Positions 16,966-24,464 of a DNA stretch of 64,000 nucleotides are shown here, piece after piece (within the stretch, counting starts at the first letter, position 1; each line of letters starts with the position of its first letter). The notes under the pieces are model-generated. The model ran no database searches and had not been told where the DNA came from. It saw nothing but the letters and a program-made list of their open reading frames with translations. A program made the position numbers and the translations under genes. Origin of the DNA: Thiobaca trueperi (GTDB lineage: Bacteria; Pseudomonadota; Gammaproteobacteria; Chromatiales; Chromatiaceae); contig NZ_SMAO01000008.1 in assembly GCF_004342175.1 (NCBI RefSeq), forward strand, positions 62,001-126,000. Direction: 5' to 3'.

Positions 16966-18230
16966 TTGAGGGTATCGGACCAGATGTTGCGCGCCCAGGC
17001 CAGCGCATAGTCCGCCTCCAGCCGGTTGCGCGACGCAGACAGCCCGCCTGCGCCGTCCACCGTGACCAGCGTCTGCTCCTTGGGATCGAACTTGTGGACC
17101 GAGGCCACATGCACCGCTTCCTGGGCGGAGACGAAGCTGTAGCAGGTGTTGGCGATGATCGGTGAGCTATTGACCGGAATCCCCGCCAGATGGGCGATGA
17201 CCGCATCCGCCGCGAGCTTGGCGTGGTTGTTGGCCATGAAGCCCGACTTCGGCATCTTGGGCGCGGCGGCGATGGCGTCGCCAATAACATGGATGCCGGG
17301 GATCGCCTTCGACTCGAAGCCGAGGAATTCCACGCCAACCCAGCGATCATTGACGTTGATCAGCGGCGTGGCGATGGCTCCCGCACGCTGCGGCGGAATG
17401 ATGTTGAAGAGATCCGCTTTGACCTCGTTGAACTCGGTGATCGCCCGGTTGCGGCGCAGATCGAAATCCACCACCTCACTGTTGTTCCGATACTCGACGA
17501 TACCCGGATAGAGCGTGTTCCAGGCCTCCGTAAACAGCGCCTTCTTCGACACGATGTCCGGATTGGCGTCGAGGATGAGGATCTTGCTGCGCGGCTTGTG
17601 CTGCTTGAAATACTCGGCGATCACACTGACCCGCTCGAAGGGGCCGGGCGGACAGCGATAGGGCATGAGCGGCACCGAGATGGCGAAGGTGCCGCCGTTG
17701 CGCAGGGCTTGCAGTTTCTGGCGCAGCGCCACCGTCTGCGGTCCCGCCTTCCAGGCATGGAGCACCTGCGCCTGGGCCTCGGACGAGTTGAGACCGGGGA
17801 TGCTGTCATAGAGAAAGTCGATCCCCGGTGCCACGATCAGGCGATCCCAGGGCAGGGGCTCGCCATTGGCGAGTCGCACCTGACGTTTGTCCGGATCGAT
17901 GGCCAGCGCCTCGTCGCGGACCAGACGCACGCCATGCCCCTTCAGACCATCGTAGGACAGGGTGATGTCGTCGATGTTCTTGACCCCGGCCAGCACCAGA
18001 TTGCTGATCGGACAGGAAATGAAATTGGCGTTGCGCTCGACCAGGGTCACATCCAGTTCGGGCGCCCATTTCTTGAGATATTTGGCGGCGGTCGCACCGC
18101 CGAAGCCGCCGCCGATGACGACCACGCGCCCGCGCGCGTTGGCACCGCTTGTGGTGGCGCAGCCGGCCAGCGCCGTGGTGGCCAGTGCGGCGGCTGATGC
18201 TTTGAGGAAATCGCGTCGATTCATGCTCAT
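16962..18230 (-). CDS. fccB: Flavocytochrome c sulfide dehydrogenase-like flavoprotein (FccB family)
   Basis: 422 residues. A Tat signal starts MSMNRRDFLKASAAALATTA, so export is folded and cofactor-loaded. FAD site VVVIGGGFGGATAAKYLKKW follows. Cys73 (in FISCPIS) aligns with the cysteine that covalently holds FAD in Allochromatium FccB. Cys193 (YRCPPGP) and Cys363 (NTCYSF) match the redox disulfide. All catalytic features of a sulfide dehydrogenase are present, but the sequence is clearly divergent from the classical FccB. It sits 10 bp after the cytochrome gene and overlaps porG by 4 bp, an unexpected pairing. SoxF-type flavoproteins are alternative relatives. Confidence 0.85.
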   Translation of the reverse strand: MSMNRRDFLKASAAALATTALAGCATTSGANARGRVVVIGGGFGGATAAKYLKKWAPELDVTLVERNANFISCPISNLVLAGVKNIDDITLSYDGLKGHGVRLVRDEALAIDPDKRQVRLANGEPLPWDRLIVAPGIDFLYDSIPGLNSSEAQAQVLHAWKAGPQTVALRQKLQALRNGGTFAISVPLMPYRCPPGPFERVSVIAEYFKQHKPRSKILILDANPDIVSKKALFTEAWNTLYPGIVEYRNNSEVVDFDLRRNRAITEFNEVKADLFNIIPPQRAGAIATPLINVNDRWVGVEFLGFESKAIPGIHVIGDAIAAAPKMPKSGFMANNHAKLAADAVIAHLAGIPVNSSPIIANTCYSFVSAQEAVHVASVHKFDPKEQTLVTVDGAGGLSASRNRLEADYALAWARNIWSDTLK

Positions 18231-18240
18231 CTGGATCTCC

Positions 18241-18561
18241 TCAGCGGTCCGGCTGGGCCGCGAACCAACCAGCGAGCAGTTTCAGCTCCTCGTCGGTGTA
18301 GCCCTTGGCGTGCTGCTGCATCACGGTCGCGGGCCGTTCGCCTGCCTTGAAGGCGAGCAGCATCTTGTACAGCTCCTCGCCATTCCGTCCCGCCAGTTTG
18401 ACCGCGCCCTGTTGCGCCTGACCGTCGGTGCCGTGACAGGCGGCGCAGGACGCCGCCCAGGCGCGCACCTGATGCGCGTCGGGAGCGGCCTGAAGACTGG
18501 TGGCGGACAGGCCCAGGGTCAGGCCGAATGCAATAATCGCTGGATGATGATCGGATCTCAT
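18241..18561 (-). CDS. fccA: Monoheme c-type cytochrome, FccA-like partner of the flavoprotein
   Basis: 106 residues. A Sec signal peptide covers about 1-25, a single heme site is CAACH, and a candidate distal methionine lies in VMQQHAKGYTDEELKLLAGW. It would accept electrons from the flavoprotein in the periplasm. The Allochromatium FccA is diheme and about twice as long; this one resembles the small monoheme type of green sulfur bacteria. Start 18561 is chosen because AGGAGC precedes it and the signal peptide begins there. It is the first gene of the operon that continues through porB. Confidence 0.8.
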   Translation of the reverse strand: MRSDHHPAIIAFGLTLGLSATSLQAAPDAHQVRAWAASCAACHGTDGQAQQGAVKLAGRNGEELYKMLLAFKAGERPATVMQQHAKGYTDEELKLLAGWFAAQPDR

Positions 18562-18660
18562 CGGCGCTCCTGATGGATGGAGTGAATGCAATGCCTTGCC
18601 GGCCGATTGAGGGATGGCCGACGTGGAAAACCGTCGGCTAGGGTCCCCCAGAATGATGCG

Positions 18661-18687
18661 ACCGCAAACCAAGAAAAGTTGATAAGG
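18661..18687 (-). promoter_or_regulatory. Promoter-proximal motif of the fcc-por operon, shared with the ABC importer
   Basis: On the reverse strand CTTATCAACTTTTCTTGG and TTTGCGGT run together about 100-125 bp before the fccA-like start. TTTTCTTGGTTTG is identical to 4299-4311 upstream of the importer operon, and both are preceded by TCAAC and followed by CGGT. It may be a common regulator or sigma-factor site. No proven promoter is claimed. Confidence 0.4.
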
Positions 18688-18734
18688 AAATCAGCGCGGG
18701 AGTCGAAAGCAATCATTTCAGGTATCGCGCGTGG

Positions 18735-18748
18735 GGCGCGCCCGGAAG
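18735..18748. other. Candidate left attachment site of the genomic island
   Basis: GGCGCGCCCGGAAG is identical, in the same orientation, to the 3' end of the tRNA-Arg gene at 33387-33400. A tRNA 3'-end direct repeat is the classic footprint of a P4-type integrase. The 416 bp from 18749 to the ssb fragment hold no recognisable gene. Confidence 0.4.
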
Positions 18749-19164
18749 CGCGGCAGGCGGATGTCCCAGCGGATCGCGATCACTGAATCCAAGTCAATCC
18801 TGACTACGAACGGTCTGGATCTGGCGACCCTCACCGAAGGGCGGAGGCTACAATCCGCGCAGCACCCGCGCCATCCCTGGCGCCCATCACGCGCCGCACG
18901 ACGGCCTCTGATCCCGACCAGACTGTCGGGATTCTGAAGCCCGCGTGCGCCCGCACGCCAGCCCCTCATCCATCCTGCCGTGTCGGCTTGGCCGTGCGTG
19001 ATCGACGGCGTCGAGACGACAGATGTTTCCATGATCCCGCTGATGGGGATCGTGTCATCGCCAACGCGGGCGATTCACAAGACCGCGCGCACTGGAGAGA
19101 CCGACTCCCCGCGCGGGGGTGGCGTCTTCCCGTTGAGGCTGTTCGTTCAACAGGAGATCCAGCC

Positions 19165-19239
19165 ATGTCACGCGGTATCAACACCGTCACCCTCATCGGT
19201 CACCTCGGGGCGGATCCCGAGATCCGTATGCATGGATGA
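19165..19239 (+). pseudogene. ssb: 5' fragment of a single-stranded DNA-binding protein gene (ssb)
   Basis: CAGGAGATCC precedes an ATG that opens MSRGINTVTLIGHLGADPEI, the unmistakable start of bacterial SSB. The match ends about residue 21, where the sequence switches to an IS3-type transposase. Only some 22 of about 150 codons remain, so it cannot make a working protein. It may be a gene of the island or of the ancestral site cut by the insertion. Confidence 0.85.
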
Positions 19240-20105
19240 ACATCGCCCAGTCTGCGGGGTCGAGCCGATCTGTCATGTGTTGCAGATTGCCCCATCGACG
19301 TATTATCGGCATGCCGCTCGGCGGGCCGATCCGGCGCAGCGATCCGTGCGGACCCAGCGCGACGCGGTCTTGATGGCACCGATCCAGCGGGTCTGGGACG
19401 CGAACTTTGAGGTTTATGGGGTTCGAAAGATCTGGCGGCAGTTGCGCCGAGAAGGCCTTGTCGTGGCCCGCTGCACAATGGCGCGCCTGAAAGGCGTGGT
19501 GCGTGGGCAGCCGGTCAACACGACGACCCGCGACCAGGCGGTGGCTTGTCCAGACGATCTCGTTAACCGGCACTTCCAGGCGGAGCGACCGAATGCCTTG
19601 TGGGTGTCGGACTTTACCGATGTCTCGACCTGGCAAGGCTTGGTCTACGTGGCCTGCGTCATCGACGTCTTTGCCCGGTGCATCGTGGGCTGGAAAGTCG
19701 CCAGCTCGATGCGCACGGAGTTCGTCCTGGATGCCCTGGAACAAGCCTTGGCGGCCCGTCGCCCCGCCCGCCAGGGAGAGCTGATCCACCACAGTGATCG
19801 GGGGGCGCAGTCCGTCTCGATCCGCTATACCGAGCGCCTGGGTGAAGCGGGGATTGCGCCATCGGTGGGCCGCGTGGGCGACTCCTACGACAACGCGCTG
19901 GCGGAAACCATCAATGGCTTGTACAAGGCCGAGGTGATCCCATCGCCAGTCGTGGAAGAGCCGCGAGGCCGTGGAGTTGGCCACCCTCACCTGGATCGAC
20001 TGGTTCAACCACCGACGGCTCCTGGAGCCGATCGGTCACATCCCGCCTGCCGAAGCGGAAGCCGCTGATTATCGACAACTTGACGAGTCTGCCTTGACGG
20101 CCTGA
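19232..20105 (+). pseudogene. IS3-family transposase OrfB, truncated and frameshifted
   Basis: The frame starts at MDEHRPVCGVEPICHVLQIA, so the usual first residues and OrfA are gone. The DDE residues are all present: WVSDFTDVSTWQG, HHSDRGAQ and NALAETINGLYK. About six residues are missing around RLKGVVRGQP. Near 19937-19945 an extra base (a CCC run) shifts the frame; the correct ending WIDWFNHRRLLEPIGHIPPA continues in the next frame and stops at 20103-20105. With truncation, deletion and frameshift it is judged inactive. Confidence 0.85.
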
Positions 20106-20144
20106 CTCACACCAACGAGTCTCCGAGATTCCCGGGGCGGTTCA
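19232..20144 (+). mobile_element. Remnant of an IS3-family insertion sequence
   Basis: The element lacks its left terminal repeat and OrfA. On the right it ends with CCCGGGGCGGTTCA (20131-20144), reverse complement TGAACCGCCCCGGG, the type of terminal repeat used by this IS3 subgroup. The left edge is fused to the ssb fragment and the right edge to the integrase remnant, so at least one deletion followed insertion. Confidence 0.75.
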
Positions 20145-20146
20145 GT

Positions 20147-20959
20147 GTGGTCGAGCGCGGCGCGCGGGTGATGGCCAATCATCTGTTCGGCGATCTGCGT
20201 CAGTTCTTCAATTTTGCGCTGGCGCGGGAGTGGGTCGATGCGCACCCGCTGGCAGGGCTGACCAAGGAGAAGATCGGCGGGCGCCAGAAGGAGCGGGAGC
20301 GTTATCTGTCCGAGGATGAGATCATCGATCTGAAACAGCGCCTTCCGTCGGCGAACCTGCTGCACACGACGGAGCTATCCATCTGGATCATGATTTCGAC
20401 CTGCTGCCGGGTGGGCGAGCTGTCGCAAGCCCGATGGGCGGATCTGGATCTGGACAAAGGCGAGTGGTCAATCCCGGCGGGCAACAGCAAGAATGCCAAG
20501 GATCACACCATCTATCTCTCTGGCTTCGCCAGGGCGCAGTTTCTGGCACTGAAGACGTTGACCGGTGACTCGGATTGGTGCTTGCCGGCCAGGGACGGTT
20601 TGGGCCATGTCTGCCTGAAATCCATCACCAAGCAGATCAAGGACCGGATGCGCGACGAGCCGCTGTCCAACCGAACCAAAGCCGCGGGGGCCTTGCTGCT
20701 ATCCGGCGGAGCTTGGACGCCGCACGATCTGCGCCGCACGGGTGCAACCATGATGGGCGAGCTGGGCGTGATCGGCGAGGTCATCGAGCGCTGTCTGAAT
20801 CACGTCGAACAGAACAAGCTCAAGCGGATCTATCAGCGCCATGAGTTGAAGGCGGAGCAGCGGGATGCCTGGCGGCGGCTTGGGGACCGGCTCGCGCTGC
20901 TGTTGGCAACTGAAGAACAGGAGAATGTCATCATCGGCCGGTTCGCCAAAACTGCTTGA
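20147..20959 (+). pseudogene. int: P4-type tyrosine integrase, N-terminally truncated by the IS remnant
   Basis: About 270 residues remain of a usual 400 or so. The surviving part covers MANHLFGDLRQFFNFALARE of the core-binding domain, then the catalytic domain with Arg in CCRVGELSQARW, His-x-x-Arg in PHDLRRTG and Tyr in IYQRHEL. The arm-type DNA-binding domain is missing, and the GTG start abuts the IS end. It was probably the integrase of the island that ends in tRNA-Arg at 33.4 kb, and is likely inactive. Confidence 0.8.
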
Positions 20960-20998
20960 ACCAGATTGCGCGAGGGACTATTTTTTCTCGCAACACGG

Positions 20999-21047
20999 CC
21001 CCTTCAGGTCAAACCGCTTCGGCGGGGAGATCGCGAAGGGGTTTTTT
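20999..21047 (+). terminator. Probable intrinsic terminator after the integrase remnant
   Basis: CCCCTTC (20999-21005) pairs with GAAGGGG (21035-21041), enclosing a smaller CCGC/GCGG hairpin, and is followed by six Ts. It faces the convergent DUF4435 gene whose stop is at 21112. Confidence 0.5.
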
Positions 21048-21111
21048 ATGCCCGTCCCCACATCCTTGACGAGAGGCGCTTGCCAGGCTGTGGGGATCTG
21101 GCCATCGGCAA

Positions 21112-21933
21112 TCAAATTGACGCCAGCCGGTCGAAAACCGGTTGCAGGTCGGCCGGCTGGGGCAATTTCCTCAGTATCTTCCTGCGTCTCTCTCCTTCCG
21201 CCATTTGGCCCAGCGTCGCGTTCATGGTCGGGTTGACCACTTTCTCCCAGAACACCTTGCCATGCACCCAGTGGGCGAGTTGTTCGCTCGGAGTCACTGC
21301 ATCGGCAGCGGTCAACCGCGCCTGAAAATCGGCGAAGATCCGCGCGGGATCGAGCAATGCATCCCACTCGCCCAGAATCCGCTGGATTTCGGCATCGTCT
21401 TGAGCCGTGGCCAGACTCGACTCCGAGGCCAGCGCCTCCTTGAAGCCCAAGGCCCGTAGTCCAGACCAGAGTGGCGTCACGACCTTCCAGAGGGCGCCAT
21501 GCCGCCGAAAGCCAGAAAGCTGACTCTCGATCCTTGACCGAAAGGCGGCTTCGCCTCCGGGAACATCCATTTGCCGGCGTGGCGGTATCGCCGGCCACAG
21601 CTCGCTCGGATCAATCAAATAGTTCTCCAGACAAAAACGAGGCAGGATCATCAGGTTCGGCAATTGCGCCTGCCGATCCGCGATCACGGCCTCATCCCAC
21701 TCGTCCCGATCCACCAGGCCAACCCAATCCGGTTCCAAGGCCAACAGTTCCTGTAGCTGGCGCTTGTTGCCCGCCTCGGCGATGGCCCAGCGTTGCTCCC
21801 AGCCGGGAACGAAGCGCTCCAGCAGGATGCGAAAGGCCGCCTTGTCATCAGCGCCCTCGACCAGAAAGGCCCGCTTCGGCTGAGCGCCGATCAGTTCCTG
21901 ACGGATACGGTCTCGTTTTCCGTCGAGACTCAC
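21112..21933 (-). CDS. DUF4435/TOPRIM-like effector (AriB-like, PARIS-type)
   Basis: 273 residues. FLVEGADDKAAFRILLERF (Glu26, Asp29/30), GLVDRDEWD (Asp75, Asp77) and LPRFCLENYLID (Glu103) form the acidic pattern of DUF4435, a TOPRIM-related nuclease fold. In PARIS defence, AriB (DUF4435) is released by AriA (an ABC-type ATPase) when a phage anti-restriction protein is sensed, and then kills or arrests the cell. The gene overlaps its ATPase partner by 4 bp and follows restriction-modification genes. Family reading is good; the PARIS role is inferred from the pair and its context. Confidence 0.72.
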   Translation of the reverse strand: MSLDGKRDRIRQELIGAQPKRAFLVEGADDKAAFRILLERFVPGWEQRWAIAEAGNKRQLQELLALEPDWVGLVDRDEWDEAVIADRQAQLPNLMILPRFCLENYLIDPSELWPAIPPRRQMDVPGGEAAFRSRIESQLSGFRRHGALWKVVTPLWSGLRALGFKEALASESSLATAQDDAEIQRILGEWDALLDPARIFADFQARLTAADAVTPSEQLAHWVHGKVFWEKVVNPTMNATLGQMAEGERRRKILRKLPQPADLQPVFDRLASI

Positions 21934-22991
21934 CGCGACGCCTCCAGCAGGATGCGCCGCCCCAGCGCCTCATAGCGGCTCCACACCTCCGGGACATGGG
22001 AGGTAATGATGAGTTGACCGTCCCGGTCAGCGACCATCTTCTCCAGCCGGGCCAGAAAGCCCGAGACCAGCGACGGATGCAGATAGAGGTCGGGCTCGTC
22101 GATCAGGGCGATACCGCCTCGCTCCAGCCAGCGGTTGATGAGATAGAGTTGGATCAGCACCTGATGCTCGCCGGCGCTCAGTTCGTCGATGCCGTGGGTG
22201 ATGCCGCTGCCGTCCTTGAGCCTGACCCTGAGACGATTCTCGCCCAGCTTCACCTCGGTCAGGATCTCCTTGCCGCTGAGAAAGGCATTCATATCTCGGA
22301 TCAGATCGTGAAAGCGGTGCAGGGCCGCCGACTTCATCGCCAGCAGCGACGCCTCCAACTGGCCTTCCCACTGCTCGGAGACCCGGTAGCTGGTCAGCCA
22401 GCGCTGTTGGGAGTTCTCGGGACGCATCTCGCCGACACCGCGCCTGGGGCTGACCCAACGGCGCTCCTCGGCATCGAGAAAGAGCATGTTGGGCGATTCG
22501 CCCTTGTCGGCGGAGACCAGCATTTTCTGGCGTTCTTCGGTCCAGCGGTCGAGCCATTGGGCATCGCCACCAGGCCAAAGCAGCTTACGCGCCGGCGCGC
22601 CGGGTTTGCCGGTACGGACCACGGACTCGCCGATCACGGCATGATCGGGATAGGTTTGCCGCAACTGGTCGGCAAACGCCTGGACCCCAAACAGCAACAG
22701 GGTCGATGGACCGGAAAAGGGCAGTTCCTCCAGCACCAGCGCCACGCCGCCCCAGCGTTGCAGCCACTCTCGTTCCAGGCTCGATTTCGGCAGTGTCTTG
22801 CGATGGTGCAGCCAGTGACCGAAGGCATTCCAGAGCATCGCCACCGCGCGCAGCACCGACGACTTGCCGCAACCGTTGGGGCCGCTGAAGAGGATGTTAG
22901 GGGTGATCTCGCCGCTCCAGTCGTCCTTGAAGTCGAACGCCTGGGAGCGGAGCGGACCAGCCTCAAAGGTGTGAATGGCCCGGATTTTCAT
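21930..22991 (-). CDS. ABC/SMC-type AAA ATPase (AriA-like, PARIS-type)
   Basis: 353 residues. Walker A GPNGCGKSS is at 37-45, signature LSAGE at 271-275, Walker B IALIDEP at 294-300, and a switch histidine at 332 (ITSHVPEVW). This is the compact AAA_15/AAA_21 type found in Old-family, PARIS and similar defence pairs. It would bind and restrain the DUF4435 partner until triggered. The start is 51 bp after the hsdS-like stop, and ATGA overlaps the next gene, so the two follow the RM genes as one operon. Confidence 0.75.
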   Translation of the reverse strand: MKIRAIHTFEAGPLRSQAFDFKDDWSGEITPNILFSGPNGCGKSSVLRAVAMLWNAFGHWLHHRKTLPKSSLEREWLQRWGGVALVLEELPFSGPSTLLLFGVQAFADQLRQTYPDHAVIGESVVRTGKPGAPARKLLWPGGDAQWLDRWTEERQKMLVSADKGESPNMLFLDAEERRWVSPRRGVGEMRPENSQQRWLTSYRVSEQWEGQLEASLLAMKSAALHRFHDLIRDMNAFLSGKEILTEVKLGENRLRVRLKDGSGITHGIDELSAGEHQVLIQLYLINRWLERGGIALIDEPDLYLHPSLVSGFLARLEKMVADRDGQLIITSHVPEVWSRYEALGRRILLEASR

Positions 22992-23042
22992 GCCAGCGCC
23001 TCTTCTAACCTAACCGCGAAAAACAGTGTGTTGAAACATGGG

Positions 23043-24464
23043 TCATGCACTTTCTCCCAGTAGCATGGCCTCGAACCAACGCTTGGCCGCTTGCCAACCG
23101 ACCTCGGCTTCCGCGCGCAAGCGGCGGGCCTCGTCACGGCGGCGGCGAGCTTCGGCAGCAATCCGCTCTTGGACATCTGGCGGAGGCACAGGAAATGGCA
23201 ACTCAGCTAGAAACTCCGCCGGTACGCGCTGGTGACCCGCCGATCCAGTGAATGCAAAGCGGGCTACACGACGCAGGGCGGGTTGGGAGATAAATTCATG
23301 AACATACTCAGCCGTTACACGATTGCTTAATGGACGTAGAACGTGAAACTCCGTCGAGCCAAAGCCGATGCCGTTCTCTAGTCCTTTCGCTATGCAGGAC
23401 TTACCGTTCTCCATGCAGGGCGTTATTTTTGCCCAAAGCACATCTCCTTCGGAAAAGGCTGTGTAGCCTTTTTTGACCTCGGACAATACCCTGGATTGGA
23501 GCTTTACGCCTCCAGCCGCTTGATCCTCAACGGCGTCCATTGGAATAAATGAAACCCGCAAATTCTCATCGATAACTTTGAAGTGGATAGCTGGATTAAT
23601 TGCTACCTCCTCCCGTAATTTTCTAACCGGAAACTTGCTTGATGATAAGGCTCGAAAGAAAATGGAAAGCGGGGGAGCATAGAGATTCGCGCCGATTTGC
23701 CTTCTATTTAGATCACTGTGAAGAACGGCAAAAACCTTGCGCTCATCCTTCGGTGGTAGCGTCAGGCCAAGGGTGTCCAGAACATAGCTGTCAAGACCCG
23801 CGAGCAATTCGTCCGCCTCTGCCAACTTGGCGCGGTATTTCTGCCACGCGCCATTCATCTCTTTAATCAAATCAAGTTGCTGGCTGATTGTGGGAGCTGG
23901 AATCAACATCGCTGAGAGGTTTTCCAAGTGTAAATCTGGAACCCCCACACCTTTAACAACTCTATTGAAATGATTTTTAGCAAAGCTAGAATTTAAATAG
24001 TGCTCTATGAATTTAGGCAAAACCATATTTTTATGAACGCGCAGAAGTGCAACGCTAACAAAAATATCGAAGGTAGGTGCTGCTGCAGGAACTACAGCGG
24101 CAAGACCTATCGTTCCAATTTTTGTAAGCAAAATATCGTCTTTCGTTGGAGAGCAACGCCGAGTCAATACTTCATGTTCGGCTTCTGAAATAAATTTTGT
24201 GTTCTCAAATGAGATTGCTCCTTCGCGAACATCTTTAACGCTTATAAAATGAATGCCGGTTGGTGTATAGCTAGGCGTTCGATGCGTTCCGTCAGAAATG
24301 ACAGCGCATAGCTCACCCAGAGAATGACATGTAAAAGGAGAATTTTTTAATCTTCTCTCTGCTAATCGATAAATAGGTTGATGGTAATCTGCGCCTGCTC
24401 GTGAAGATAAATCGCCCCGCCGCACAGCAAAGCATTGTGCTTTGCCCGCATCGACGGGGCTCAG
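23043..24464 (-). CDS. hsdS: Type I-like DNA specificity subunit (HsdS)
   Basis: About 470 residues with two target-recognition domains: TRD1 from about SLGELCAVISDGTHRTPSYT and TRD2 from about PVRKLREEVAINPAIHF, each followed by a helical spacer (ISQQLDLIKEM..., DVQERIAAEARRRRDEARRL). It directs the methyltransferase to a bipartite site. The start is uncertain: no ATG lies in the right place. CTG at 24464 gives a 4-bp overlap with the methyltransferase stop; GTG at 24425 is the next candidate. TRD1 is visibly AT-rich compared with its flanks. Confidence 0.85.
   Translation of the reverse strand: MSPVDAGKAQCFAVRRGDLSSRAGADYHQPIYRLAERRLKNSPFTCHSLGELCAVISDGTHRTPSYTPTGIHFISVKDVREGAISFENTKFISEAEHEVLTRRCSPTKDDILLTKIGTIGLAAVVPAAAPTFDIFVSVALLRVHKNMVLPKFIEHYLNSSFAKNHFNRVVKGVGVPDLHLENLSAMLIPAPTISQQLDLIKEMNGAWQKYRAKLAEADELLAGLDSYVLDTLGLTLPPKDERKVFAVLHSDLNRRQIGANLYAPPLSIFFRALSSSKFPVRKLREEVAINPAIHFKVIDENLRVSFIPMDAVEDQAAGGVKLQSRVLSEVKKGYTAFSEGDVLWAKITPCMENGKSCIAKGLENGIGFGSTEFHVLRPLSNRVTAEYVHEFISQPALRRVARFAFTGSAGHQRVPAEFLAELPFPVPPPDVQERIAAEARRRRDEARRLRAEAEVGWQAAKRWFEAMLLGESA

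Noticed and set aside
21471-23063. Forward open frame (530 codons) across the ATPase and DUF4435 genes
   Set aside because: It opposes two overlapping genes with exact ATPase and TOPRIM motifs; its own sequence shows no domain.
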